Source: Paraburkholderia sp041321145 (GTDB lineage: Bacteria; Pseudomonadota; Gammaproteobacteria; Burkholderiales; Burkholderiaceae). From it: 64,000 nucleotides of DNA. The notes beneath the pieces are model-generated. The model was given only the letters and a program-made list of their open reading frames with translations, did not search any database and was not told the origin of the DNA. The stretch spans positions 62,001-126,000 of the forward strand of contig NZ_JBGGWA010000015.1 of the NCBI RefSeq assembly GCF_041321145.1. Reading direction: 5' to 3'. The position numbers were made by a program, and so were the translations under genes. This document shows positions 45,143-53,597 of the stretch, piece after piece; positions within the stretch are counted from its first letter, which is position 1, and each line of letters opens with the position of its first letter.

Positions 45143-45559
45143 TTGTCGCTGCAGCGGTTTGAATCCTGTTGTGCGGCGAGCAGGCACGCCTGCCGCGTAT
45201 TCCTGGTGGACGACGACGCGGACACGGTCGAATCGCTGGCACTGCTGCTGGGACTGGACGGACATATTGTTCGTACCGCCATCAGCGCGCCCGAGGCACT
45301 AATCACGCTGGAAAGTTTTACTCCGGACGTGGCCTTCCTCGACGTGAATATGCCCGAAATCGACGGCTTTACCCTTGCCGCACAGCTCCGAAACAGGCCG
45401 GCCCTCGGCCATGTAAAATTCGTCGCCCTTACCGGCGACGCGTCGCGGGCAGACCGCGAAGCTGCGCTTGCGGCTGGCTTTGACCATCATCTGGCGAAGC
45501 CGGTGGACATGCGCGCGCTCTCGTCAATTCTCGCGTCCGCCGGGCGAACGCTATCCTGA
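45143..45559 (+). CDS. stand-alone response-regulator receiver protein
   Basis: About 138 residues, receiver only: acidic pair VFLVDDDADT, acceptor Asp in VAFLDVNMPEIDGF, switch Thr in ALTGD and lysine in LAKPVD. No output domain, like CheY or Spo0F types, so it may relay phosphate from the kinase at 41258. The start is uncertain: the longest frame uses a TTG at 45143 after AGGAA; no ATG is well placed. Confidence 0.8.
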   Translation: MSLQRFESCCAASRHACRVFLVDDDADTVESLALLLGLDGHIVRTAISAPEALITLESFTPDVAFLDVNMPEIDGFTLAAQLRNRPALGHVKFVALTGDASRADREAALAAGFDHHLAKPVDMRALSSILASAGRTLS

Positions 45560-45825
45560 ATCACGCAATTCGGGTACGGCCAGTCGTCAAAGGACGGACA
45601 AAGTCGACGTCGCAATAGCAGAAGGAAGGCGCATTGGGTAACTGCGCCTAGGCGGCGACTGCCGCAAGCCCAATCTTCCTTTTCAGCCCGTCGTCGCCCA
45701 GGGACATCCGGTTGCGTTCAGCGGCAGCGCCGTGCTGACGCAAAAGCGACACTTCCGTTCAGCGGCCAGGCCGTTCGGGTATGGTGGTTGCGCTGCTTGC
45801 AAGATGTCGTAATGCGCGCCATGCC

Positions 45826-46263
45826 ATGCTTACTGTATTGCTTGTCGATGATGACCTTGAGAATCGTTGGGCGCTTCAACTGGCCTTGGAAAGCTGTGGT
45901 CATCACGTCCTCTTGGCCGAAAATGGCCGTGACGCACTGCAAAAGGCGGCCAGGGAAATACCGCGGCTCATCATCACCGACTGGCAAATGCCGGAGATGG
46001 ACGGCGCGGAAATGTGCCGCCGCCTCAGATGCCAACCCGCGCTCGCCAATATCCCAGTCGTCCTGTTATCGGCGTTGCAGGAGCCGGAGATTGGGCCTCG
46101 CTACTGGTCGGCCTTTCTCCGGAAGCCAGCTTCTTTGAATATCCTGATGCATACGGTCGATTTATTCCTTGCTGGTCGCCTGACCTCGGCGAAGTTGGCG
46201 CCCAACTGCGAAGAGGCAAGGCCGTCTCGCTGGCGCCCTGTCGATTCGCGCTGCTGGCCGTGA
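45826..46263 (+). CDS. stand-alone response-regulator receiver protein
   Basis: 145 residues. Receiver with MLTVLLVDDDLENRWALQLA, acceptor Asp in IITDWQMPEMDG, Ser in LLSAL and lysine in FLRKPAS, then a short basic tail. DNA-binding or enzymatic output is absent. The ATG at 45826 begins the domain directly; upstream in-frame sequence is unlikely to be coding. Confidence 0.82.
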   Translation: MLTVLLVDDDLENRWALQLALESCGHHVLLAENGRDALQKAAREIPRLIITDWQMPEMDGAEMCRRLRCQPALANIPVVLLSALQEPEIGPRYWSAFLRKPASLNILMHTVDLFLAGRLTSAKLAPNCEEARPSRWRPVDSRCWP

Positions 46264-46711
46264 GATACCCGGTGTCAGGCGGATTACGGAATCGCACACA
46301 GCAGATGACCACAACGGAGACCGCGCTCGCGCGTGCCACTCGCAAGCGCGACGCCCGAAAAGCCCACCATGGTATCCAATGGGCAGACCACCGAAAAGAC
46401 GAAGCCATTCAGCAAAGATTTCGACTGTGGATTGCCGGTCCGCCGAGAGCAGCGAGATGTGAGCAAGTCTCTACGCCACAGGATGGCGGACTTCTTCCTG
46501 GCATTGCCAAACTCTCTACACTGCGAGCAACACCACGCCCGGTGCTTCCTTTGCTGCTCCAGCAGGCTTGGCCAGACAATCACATTAACATGGCCAGTCT
46601 GCTTACACATATGCACAAGGTGGCATCGAATAGCCTCCGCGAGCGAATCGAAACCGCAGTCACGCAGCCAGCGTCGGATGGAGAGTCAGTTCGACCCGAA
46701 GCGCGGAGTTC
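46264..46711. other. no supported gene
   Basis: Several overlapping frames with no motif. Possibly contains the lost N-terminal part of the small gene that follows. Confidence 0.35.
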
Positions 46712-46900
46712 GTGGCGACAGTGCTGAAAATCGAGCGGAAGAATCGCGAGGCCACCCTATGCGGTCCGACTCCGACACAGGAGTTCGATGTCGCCCCGGC
46801 TTTGTCGCAGGACAGCTTCAAAGTCGGCGATTCGGTTCGCGCGGAATTTATCTCTGCCGCTGCTGTCTCGGTTGTGCGGGTCGCGACGGTTCCTCAGTAA
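46712..46900 (+). pseudogene. small OB-like fragment
   Basis: VATVLKIERKNREATLCGPT, then FKVGDSVRAEFISAAAVSVV and a stop. The pattern (two strands, a GP turn, KVGDxVRAE) is that of the repeated beta-domain in periplasmic DUF5666-type proteins. About one domain long and without a signal peptide, so it is likely a truncated copy. Confidence 0.4.
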
Positions 46901-47358
46901 GCAGCCTCGCCAAGCAACTGTCTCTTCAGCTGAGTGCTCTGAGGGTTCGCTCGGCTAGAAGAAACTGCGCCGGAAACGAATGGGCCTGAAGGTGCATTGA
47001 CGACGCTCGTACAACGCTGTTCGACGTCGAAAGGCAAGGTATCGTGCCCGCTCATCGACGCACTCATGGACGGCGACGAACTCGCCCATTCAAAGTGTTA
47101 GCTCCTGGCGGACCGGACGAAGGAGGCCGGCCCACGCCAGCATCCGCAGCCTGCCAGCAGCAGAGCCACGGGCCGCGTCGTGCGTGCTGACAGCGCACAC
47201 TACCGCCGACACAACCGGGACAAAGCGGGTCTGTGCGACGCGCGTCGCAGTCAGCAGGGCAACCTGAGCCTTGCTGGCTGCAGCAACGCGACAGATGCAA
47301 TCATTTCGTTTCCTGACCGTCTAACAATAAGACTGCGCTTATCACTCGGTAGACCGCC
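46901..47358. other. no supported gene
   Basis: No coding feature recognised; the right end is the leader of the thioredoxin gene. Confidence 0.4.
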
Positions 47359-47745
47359 ATGCTAAAGGTTGTTCGCAAATATCTTCTCGCTTCGAGCCTG
47401 TTACTGTCCGTCGGAACGGCTTTCGCTGGCGAACAGGCGTTCAACCAGGTCCAGTTTGACAGGCTGAACGCCAACGGGAAGTCAAACGTCGTCTACTTCC
47501 ACGCGATCTGGTGTCCCACCTGCAAGGTCCAACAACCCATTGTGGACCGTCTCGCAGCGAGCCCAGAAATGAAAGACGTCACCATTTTCGTGGCCGACTA
47601 CGACAAGGAAGTTGCCCTGAAGCGGGCAATGAAAGTGACCCAGCAGTCAACGTTCGTTGTTTTCAAGGGCGGCCACGAGGTCGCGCGTTCAACGGGACAG
47701 ACGCGCGAACAGGATATCAGGGACACGTTCGTCAAGGCCCTGTGA
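47359..47745 (+). CDS. periplasmic thioredoxin-like protein
   Basis: A 128-residue protein with Sec signal peptide (MLKVVRKYLLASSLLLSVGT, then AFAG) and a thioredoxin fold. The active site is WCPTC within YFHAIWCPTCKVQQP, and the cis-proline region is TQQSTFVVFKGG, where Ser-Thr replaces the usual Thr-Pro. It would act as an extracytoplasmic dithiol reductase or oxidase. Its stop codon overlaps the CcdA start by one base (TGATG), so the two proteins work as a pair. Confidence 0.9.
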   Translation: MLKVVRKYLLASSLLLSVGTAFAGEQAFNQVQFDRLNANGKSNVVYFHAIWCPTCKVQQPIVDRLAASPEMKDVTIFVADYDKEVALKRAMKVTQQSTFVVFKGGHEVARSTGQTREQDIRDTFVKAL

Positions 47746-48473
47746 TGGATTTCTCCCTGGGTACGTACATGCTCGGCTTTCTGGCTGGCGTTCTGACCAT
47801 CTTGTCACCGTGCGTACTCGCCCTCGTTCCCGTACTCGTTGCGTCGGCATTGGCGGCACATTGGCTGGGTGTTGTCGCACTCGCCGCCGGATTGGGTGTG
47901 TCGTTCTCGGTCATCGGAATTTTCGTGGCCAGCGTCGGCGTGTCATTGGGTGCGGATGGTGAAGTCTTTCGGCGCGTGGCCGCTGTGCTGATGATTCTTT
48001 TTGGGCTCGCGATGTTTTCTCAACGACTGCAGGCTACTCTCAATCGCGCGGCCGCGGGAATAAGCGGTCCCACCCAGAACTGGCTGAGCCGGATAAAGGG
48101 CAACACCCTGTCGGGTCAGTTCGCGGTCGGACTACTTCTGGGAGCCGTTTGGAGTCCCTGCGTCGGCCCGACATTGGGCGCGGCAACCACGCTCGCCTCT
48201 CAAGGCAGGAATCTCGGCAATATCGCACTGTTGATGGGTGTATTTGGCCTTGGAGCCGGCCTTCCGCTGGCGATTCTCGGCTTCTTTTCCCGGACTTCCA
48301 TACTGAACCTGCGAGGTCGGCTGCGCTCTGCGGGAACTGTTGGAAAAACCGTTCTTGGAACGGTTTTCGTCGTCTTTGGCGTGCTCGTATTGACGGGGCT
48401 GGACAAGATGTTGGAGACAGCGATGCTGTCCGGAAGTCCAGCATGGCTGACGGCTTTGACGACGTTGTTTTGA
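47745..48473 (+). CDS. ccdA: CcdA/DsbD-type transmembrane thiol transporter
   Basis: A 242-residue membrane protein with six helices. Two Cys in SPC motifs (LTILSPCVLALVP in helix 1 and AVWSPCVGPTLG in helix 4) carry reducing equivalents from cytoplasmic thioredoxin to the periplasm, the CcdA mechanism. The partner is the exported thioredoxin encoded immediately upstream. It lacks the N- and C-terminal domains of full DsbD. Confidence 0.92.
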   Translation: MDFSLGTYMLGFLAGVLTILSPCVLALVPVLVASALAAHWLGVVALAAGLGVSFSVIGIFVASVGVSLGADGEVFRRVAAVLMILFGLAMFSQRLQATLNRAAAGISGPTQNWLSRIKGNTLSGQFAVGLLLGAVWSPCVGPTLGAATTLASQGRNLGNIALLMGVFGLGAGLPLAILGFFSRTSILNLRGRLRSAGTVGKTVLGTVFVVFGVLVLTGLDKMLETAMLSGSPAWLTALTTLF

Positions 48474-48584
48474 CCGGCGCAGACACAGATGTCGACGCCG
48501 GACGCATTCCCGCGTCTTCGCTCGACGTTCGGTGTTCAAAATTCCAAGACCGCGCGCTTCATCGTTCCTCGATTGCGTGCGGGC

Positions 48585-48923
48585 CTACATCGGAGCAAAT
48601 ACCACAGCTCCGCTGTCGTCAATTTGCATGAAGCTCCGAATAAACCGGTACGTCTGGTCACCGATTGTTACCCGGTTTGCGCCAGCCTGTGTCGACTCCA
48701 GTATCTCGTCGGCCAGCCTCGCCGCAATGGTCCCGTGGCTCGTGAAGTCGTCCTGCGGGCCTGTTGGGTCGCCTACGTAGACAGCGCAGATGTCTATATC
48801 TTGACGAATCATGACGAGGCACTTCCCCTCATCAAGCGAGAGCTCGAGGTACTCGGCCAGGGCCAGCAATGACTCTGGTGTCTTTCCCTGAGGGCCGGAA
48901 GCCAAACCAGACGCAGTAGCCAT
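48585..48923 (-). CDS. hypothetical protein
   Basis: A 112-residue soluble protein: SLLALAEYLELSLDEGKCLV, DIDICAVYVGDPTGPQDD, then TIGDQTYRFIRSFMQIDDSG. It has an alternating helix and strand pattern and no signal peptide. No family assigned. ATG at 48923 chosen because upstream in-frame residues are of low quality. Confidence 0.6.
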   Translation of the reverse strand: MATASGLASGPQGKTPESLLALAEYLELSLDEGKCLVMIRQDIDICAVYVGDPTGPQDDFTSHGTIAARLADEILESTQAGANRVTIGDQTYRFIRSFMQIDDSGAVVFAPM

Positions 48924-49396
48924 CGCGCCATTCCCCGTCAAAGATGCCCGGTCTGAACAGAAAACTCGCCATAGGGCGACCATGGTTCCACTATAGGCGC
49001 CCATATGCGAATTCGGAACGCATCGGCAACGGTCTTTTCACGTTTGCGAACACGGGCCGCATGTGAGCCCGGGCGTATCCGCGAAACGGCAGCTGCTGCC
49101 CGCTTCCTGCGAGCCTTGCGGCTTGCTTGCAAATCGAGGCGCAGAACGTGCGCTTCCGCGAAACCCGTAAGCCACTAACCGGCGTCGAGAATGCTTCGAG
49201 CAGTTGTTCAGCTCTCCAAGCGCGTGCCGAAGTGGCTGGCCGAAGTCGCGTGATAAAGCCGCTGCTTAGACTGCATCGTAGCCCGTAATCCCCAGTTACC
49301 AATCTCGCACGGCCGTTTCACCTGTGTCCAATATCCCATCCTACACTTCGAGCCGTAGTCACTGACATTGCACTCAATGTGCGAGGAGTAGCGAAG
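48924..49396. other. no supported gene
   Basis: Divergent region between the minus-strand gene at 48585 and the plus-strand exported proteins; presumably holds both promoters. Confidence 0.45.
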
Positions 49397-49708
49397 ATGA
49401 ACAAGAAGATTCTCGGCGCAGCGCTCGGTCTGGCAGTGCTGGCAGCATCAACGGCCGCATCGGCACACGTCGACGTCGCCATCGGATTGGGCATCCCCGG
49501 AGCTGTGTATGCGCCGACAGAACCAGTGTACGCACCGCCGCCTCCCGTCGTGTATGCGCCCGCACCTGTCGCCGTCGCGTACGGCAATGACGACGGCTGG
49601 CGAGCCCGCGAATGGCGCGACCGTCGCGAGTGGCGTGAACGTGAATGGCGCCGCCAGGAATGGCGTGAACATGAGTGGCGCGAGCGTCGTGATTGGCGCG
49701 GGTATTGA
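49397..49708 (+). CDS. exported protein with Pro/Tyr repeats and Trp-Arg repeats
   Basis: A 103-residue protein. Signal peptide MNKKILGAALGLAVLAASTA, then ASAHVD. Then YAP repeats (VYAPTEPVYAPPPPVVYAP) and a C-terminal half in which REWR or HEWR units recur about every five to eight residues (EWRDRREWREREWRRQEWRE). The repeat gives an amphipathic, strongly basic region that may bind envelope polyanions. AGGAG lies upstream. The family of short 'PXPV/YAPPP' exported proteins is common in Burkholderia; role unknown. Confidence 0.75.
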   Translation: MNKKILGAALGLAVLAASTAASAHVDVAIGLGIPGAVYAPTEPVYAPPPPVVYAPAPVAVAYGNDDGWRAREWRDRREWREREWRRQEWREHEWRERRDWRGY

Positions 49709-49761
49709 AACGACGCCGGAAGGCGCCACGTCCGAAAAATCCAACCTCAGAGTATCTTCGA

Positions 49762-50001
49762 ATGAAAACCGGTCCGATAAGAATCGCCTTGGTTGCAACG
49801 ACACTGGCCTTCGCAGCGGCAGGCACGGCAAACGCCGCAGGCTGCCTCACGGGCGCGGCGGTAGGTGGGGTCGCTGGGCACTACGCGGGGCACCACGCTG
49901 TCGTTGGTGCGGTCGGTGGCTGCGTGGTCGGCAGGCACCTTGCGAAGCAGCACGCGCAACAGCAGGCCGCGCAGCGCCAGGCGGCAGCACAGGCGCAATA
50001 A
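49762..50001 (+). CDS. glycine-zipper exported protein
   Basis: A 79-residue protein: signal peptide (MKTGPIRIALVATTLAFAAA, then GTANAAG), then a glycine-zipper helix (TGAAVGGVAGHYAGHHAVVG) and a Gln/Ala-rich tail. Glycine-zipper segments insert in or associate with the outer membrane (as in SlyB/OsmB relatives). It follows the Trp-Arg-repeat gene in the same direction. Confidence 0.72.
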   Translation: MKTGPIRIALVATTLAFAAAGTANAAGCLTGAAVGGVAGHYAGHHAVVGAVGGCVVGRHLAKQHAQQQAAQRQAAAQAQ

Positions 50002-50021
50002 GACATCCTCGGCTTGGTGTA

Positions 50022-50055
50022 CCCGGTGGAACCAGAGAATTGCTGGTCCACCGGG
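50022..50055. terminator. hairpin between convergent genes
   Basis: CCCGGTGGA (50022-50030) pairs with TCCACCGGG (50047-50055); inner ACCAG and CTGG extend the stem with one bulge, leaving a short loop. It lies between the plus-strand glycine-zipper gene and the minus-strand H-NS gene. There is no T-run on either side, so it is a possible, not certain, bidirectional terminator. Confidence 0.5.
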
Positions 50056-50071
50056 CAACGAACAACTGCGC

Positions 50072-51043
50072 TCAGGTCGTCGACTCGGCGCCAGGCTCGA
50101 CTGTGGTCACCGGAGCAGTCCCGGCCACCACGCTCTTCAGCGGTGCCTTCTTTGCCGGCGCTTTATGAACCACAGCCGGGGCGGCCTTTTTCATAGCCGC
50201 TTTCTTAGCCAGTGCCTTCGCGCTAACGCCTTTCTTAGCAACAGTTTTCTTCGCCGTCGGGGCCTTCTTCGCAACAGCTTTCCTGACCGCCGCTTTCGCA
50301 TCGACCGCCGTGTTGTCGCCATCAATCAAAAACTTCGTCCGGTCTTTCGCACCGGCTAGCCACGCCGGAGCCGGACCGCGTCCGCTCCAGGTCGCACCAC
50401 TCTTTGGGTCGAGGTACATCGCCGGCAGCGGCCCTTTCCGCTGCCCGCTGCCCGCAGTTGCACCAACCGATTTCGATGTCTTCTTGGCCTCAGCCTTTGC
50501 CTTGCTCACAGCACCTGCGGTCGCCGCAACAGTCTCTTCAGCACCGCCTGCAATCAATAATTTGCTTCGGTCTTTGGCTTCGGCCAACCACGCCGGCGCC
50601 CGCCCACGACCAGACCACGTTGCGCCCGATTTGGGGTCAGCGTAGAGAGCCGGCTGGGCGCCTCTGACGTAGTTTCCAGCTTTCGCCGACGACTTGCCTA
50701 CAGGTACCGAAGCAGCGAACGAGGTAACAGCCAGAAATTTGCTGCGGTCCTTTGCGTTTGCAATCCACACTGGCGCCCGGCCGTGGCCTGTCCCGGCTGC
50801 GCCAGATTTTGGGTCACGGTATTTCGCCGTCTGAGCTGTCTTCGCCAGCGCAGCTTTTGCGCCGGGCTTGGGTCCACGCTTCTTGCCACCAGCGTGAGTA
50901 TCAATGTCAGCAATCGTCAGGTTATGCTTTTCCATTAAATCGCGAATCTTCGCCAGTACAGCGCCCGATTGCTTCGCGACGAGTGCCTCTGCTTGTGCCT
51001 GCAACTTCATGATTTGCGCCTGTACTTTTTCGAGTGTGGCCAT
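50072..51043 (-). CDS. H-NS family protein with three DNA-binding repeats and a histone-like tail
   Basis: A 323-residue nucleoid protein. N-terminal coiled-coil oligomerisation region (about 1-50, ATLEKVQAQIMKLQAQAEA) and linker, then three H-NS C-terminal motifs at about 75-104, 133-164 and 208-240, each with DPKSGA(TWSG), a hook and AP-W(L/I)A-AKDR(S/T)K. The hook differs: GHGRAP, GRGRAP and GRGPAP, only the second being canonical. The last 80 residues are Lys/Ala-rich (AKKAPTAKKTVAKKGVSAKA) like histone H1 tails. H-NS normally has one domain and about 100-135 residues. Expected role: silencing of AT-rich, foreign DNA. ATG at 51043 follows AAAGGGG. Confidence 0.9.
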   Translation of the reverse strand: MATLEKVQAQIMKLQAQAEALVAKQSGAVLAKIRDLMEKHNLTIADIDTHAGGKKRGPKPGAKAALAKTAQTAKYRDPKSGAAGTGHGRAPVWIANAKDRSKFLAVTSFAASVPVGKSSAKAGNYVRGAQPALYADPKSGATWSGRGRAPAWLAEAKDRSKLLIAGGAEETVAATAGAVSKAKAEAKKTSKSVGATAGSGQRKGPLPAMYLDPKSGATWSGRGPAPAWLAGAKDRTKFLIDGDNTAVDAKAAVRKAVAKKAPTAKKTVAKKGVSAKALAKKAAMKKAAPAVVHKAPAKKAPLKSVVAGTAPVTTVEPGAESTT

Positions 51044-51480
51044 GGTTTTCCCCTTTGGTAGCAATGGCCGCACTATGCCATCAAGCAGGCAACGCGTCGA
51101 TAGCGGTGTCGTCTTCTGCGAGAGGGTCAAGCCGACAGAGAGTCCGACGGGAAACGAGACACCTAAAGGTTCGGAGTCGCTTGCCGTCAATTGAAATGGA
51201 TAGCCACCGCGTAGCTGACTCTTGTCGTGCGATTTGGGAGACATGTTCTCCCGATAGCTCCAGTGGCGTGCCGTAATTCCGCTACCCCATCCTTACGAAT
51301 CAACACTGAGAGCGCGCCCTATCGGATACGCCATTCACATCACAAGGAAAGAGAACTGGTTCGACGAGGAGGTCCTCAGATAACCTTGGCTGGATGGGAG
51401 CGCCTGATTGAGGCAGACCGGAAATGCGGCTCGACAGCCACGCCGAGGCAAAGCTCGCGAGCGCCGCTACGTTGTGAGTG
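51044..51480. other. no supported gene
   Basis: Upstream region of the H-NS gene (minus strand) and start of decayed DNA; no coding signal. Confidence 0.45.
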
Positions 51481-51660
51481 GAGAGCCAAGGCCTGGGCGT
51501 TTGGATTTCTTATCCGGGGCACAACGACGGCGGCAATATGGCGTGGTTCGACTATCGAGGTGTAAACGTAGTCGTAAAGAACCCTGACACGGCCACTCTC
51601 TGAAAGACGTTGTCATCGCAGACCGTCTTGGCGCTCGCGTACAGGGCGAGGGCGTTGTCA
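51481..51660 (+). pseudogene. small conserved protein remnant
   Basis: GVWISYPGHNDGGNMAWFDY, RGVNVVVKNPDTATL, then after a one-base shift LKDVVIADRLGARVQGEG. The two pieces read as the end of one small soluble domain. No named family comes to mind. A stop falls at the frame change (51601-51603). Confidence 0.45.
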
Positions 51661-51703
51661 ACTTGCCGTGCTTGAGACAAAACGCTGGAGGTGTGACGAT
51701 GAT

Positions 51704-52437
51704 TTAAAAACCAGCCGACGGATCTCGGGTGAGGTCGGTGAATTCGCGCCACGCAACGAACCTTGCTGCAAGCTGTTTGCGATAAAGTGAAGCGCGCAGT
51801 AGATGCCGCTTGAGCGCGAAGTGTTGCCGGATCAGTCCGAAGCTCAACAGGAAGGCCTGTGTGCGTTTCGGAACACGAAAACCGCGCATGCGACGCTCGC
51901 GTTCGCGTGTCGGCTGGTGGCTGTTTTCAGCCCGGTTGTTCAGTCGGGCTGCCGCTTTGACAAACACGTGCTTTACGCTCGCCAGCTCTGGAATCTCAGC
52001 TTTGGCGGCCGGATAGCTGCGCAGCTGATCGGTGATGATCTTGTGCGGCACTGAGCTCGAGCGCAGCACACGCTTGAAGAAGCGCTTGGCTGCGGCCTTA
52101 TCGCGCCGCTTTGCAGCACGATGTCGAGTTCGGCGCCGTGTTCGTCCACTGCGCGCCATAACAGGTAAGGCTCGCCGCGCAACGTCACGAACATCTCGTC
52201 AAGGTGCCATGTGCCGCCAGGCTTGCGACGCGCCGCTTTCACCCGACGAGCAAAGCCTGCGCCAAACTTATCGCACCAGCATCGGATCGTCTCGTAGGTC
52301 ACGACTACGCCGCGTTCAAAGAGCGGTTCTTTGATGTCACGCAAGCTCAATTGATACCGGTAGTACCAGCGCACGGCGCAACTGATGACGCCGGCTGGAA
52401 AACGGTGACCGCGATACAGCGATTTCGATTTCTTCAT
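51704..52437 (-). pseudogene. IS6-type transposase, frameshifted
   Basis: MKKSKSLYRGHRFPAGVISC, the helix-turn-helix SLRDIKEPLFERGVVVTYET and GTWHLDEMFVTLRGEPYLLW (first Asp) lie in one frame; after a shift near 52115 come RRDKAAAKRFFKRVLRSS, IITDQLRSYPAAKAEI (second Asp) and NNRAENSHQPTRERERRMRG (Glu). Catalytic residues remain but the frame is broken. It belongs to a different IS6 subgroup from the copies at 19402 and 35284. Confidence 0.82.
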
Positions 52438-52689
52438 CGCCTCATCTTACGCGAGACGACCAGCAACCTGACGACGCCGGAGATACGAATGTGCGCAGCA
52501 GGATAATCAAAATGGCGACTGTCATTCGACCAGACAATTTCGACCGCCGCATTTGACCGAGATTGCATGCTCGATGACGGAATAACGTGTTCGGTCAAAT
52601 ATCCCTCCGCGAGTACGGCGTTCTAGCCAGTCAGGACACTTCCTCCTTGCTGTGTCGCCCGGCGGCGGACAAGCCGTGTCCAGCATTGG

Positions 52690-52796
52690 GAAGGCTTCCG
52701 TGCATTGAGACGATGCATATGATCAGGAAAGGTCAGATGAAGGACAACGCCAATACCCGAACCGCTGCTGCCCAGTTCTATTCGTTGGCGGAATAA
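52690..52796 (+). pseudogene. IS6-type transposase C-terminal scrap
   Basis: IETMHMIRKGQMKDNANTRT followed by AAAQFYSLAE matches the ends of the copies at 19402 and 35284 (KKGQMK ... NQFYSLAS). Everything upstream is lost. Confidence 0.65.
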
Positions 52797-52849
52797 GGAA
52801 TCCTTACCATCACGGAATTTCTCGACTTACCGAACTTATCGCGACACAA

Positions 52850-53050
52850 CGGTTTGCGCAGGGGATAGGTTGCAGGCAGCCGGTGCCACTTTTCGCGACT
52901 CACGTGGACCCACAGAATCGCATCGAGAACCGCACGCGGATGTCGACGTGGTCGGCCGGGGTGGTTCGTAACAGCGTAGTGGAAGAGATGGCTGACCTTC
53001 TGCCAGGCTTCGTCAGAGAGAGGAACTTGCAACATCAGATTTTGATTCAC
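52850..53050 (-). pseudogene. IS5-type transposase N-terminal fragment (PF13340)
   Basis: On the minus strand: PLSDEAWQKVSHLF, NHPGRPRRHPRAVLDAILWV, then REKWHRLPATYPLRK. This is the DUF4096-type N-terminal domain of an IS5-family transposase; the catalytic domain is missing. Confidence 0.75.
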
Positions 53051-53504
53051 CAGAGCGTTTACTCTAACTATCGTAACCTGGTGATCACGCCTGAAATATC
53101 ACTATTCTTAACAAAACACTGGACTCTTAATAAAATGTCGCTGGTCTGCGATATCTGACGAGTCGCGATTCGCCGCCGGACGGGCCGGCCAGTACATCGG
53201 TGTTGAACCGGATTTGGCCGCCAGTTTGCTTTTCGCGATACCTGCCGGTATCGGGAAGCACGAAAAGCATCAGGACGTCATATTTATCTGTCTACATAAA
53301 TAGACAGATAAGACTCCGTCAAATCGTTTCGGGTTTCGCAGCGCGGTAGAACGGGCACGGCGGGCACTGTCTGATCGTCGCACGACTGGGCGTGGCTCGG
53401 GCCGGAGCGTGTAAAGCAAGGCTAGGCGTATCGCCCGAGCGGTTAGCGCTAACTTGAGTCACGAGGGAGTCGTTATGTAGCCTCGGCAGCGCGCAAGCCA
53501 CCGG
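53051..53504. other. AT-rich intergenic region, no supported gene
   Basis: Clearly lower in GC than the surroundings (for example 53090-53150). It contains the palindrome at 53284 and leads to the operator array at 53505. No coding frame is convincing. Confidence 0.5.
53284..53311. repeat. perfect 11-bp inverted repeat
   Basis: TTATCTGTCTA (53284-53294) and TAGACAGATAA (53301-53311) are exact reverse complements around CATAAA. It resembles a TetR- or AraC-type operator more than a terminator, as there is no T-run. No regulator gene adjoins it. Confidence 0.55.
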
Positions 53505-53587
53505 AGGTATTTTATACCTTAGTAAATCGTTGCAAGGTATAAGTCGCGTTTCAATTTATACCCTATAATTTGATCATCAGGTATAAA
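53505..53587. promoter_or_regulatory. GGTATA half-site array before the nucleotidyltransferase gene
   Basis: Five half-sites alternate in orientation: AGGTAT (53505), ATACCT (53514), AGGTATAA (53535), TTATACC (53556) and AGGTATAA (53579). The first two form a palindrome AGGTATTTTATACCT. A TATAAT -10 element lies at 53564-53569. The array ends 10 bases before the ATG at 53598, so binding would block transcription. Confidence 0.6.
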
Positions 53588-53597
53588 CTCCGAAACC

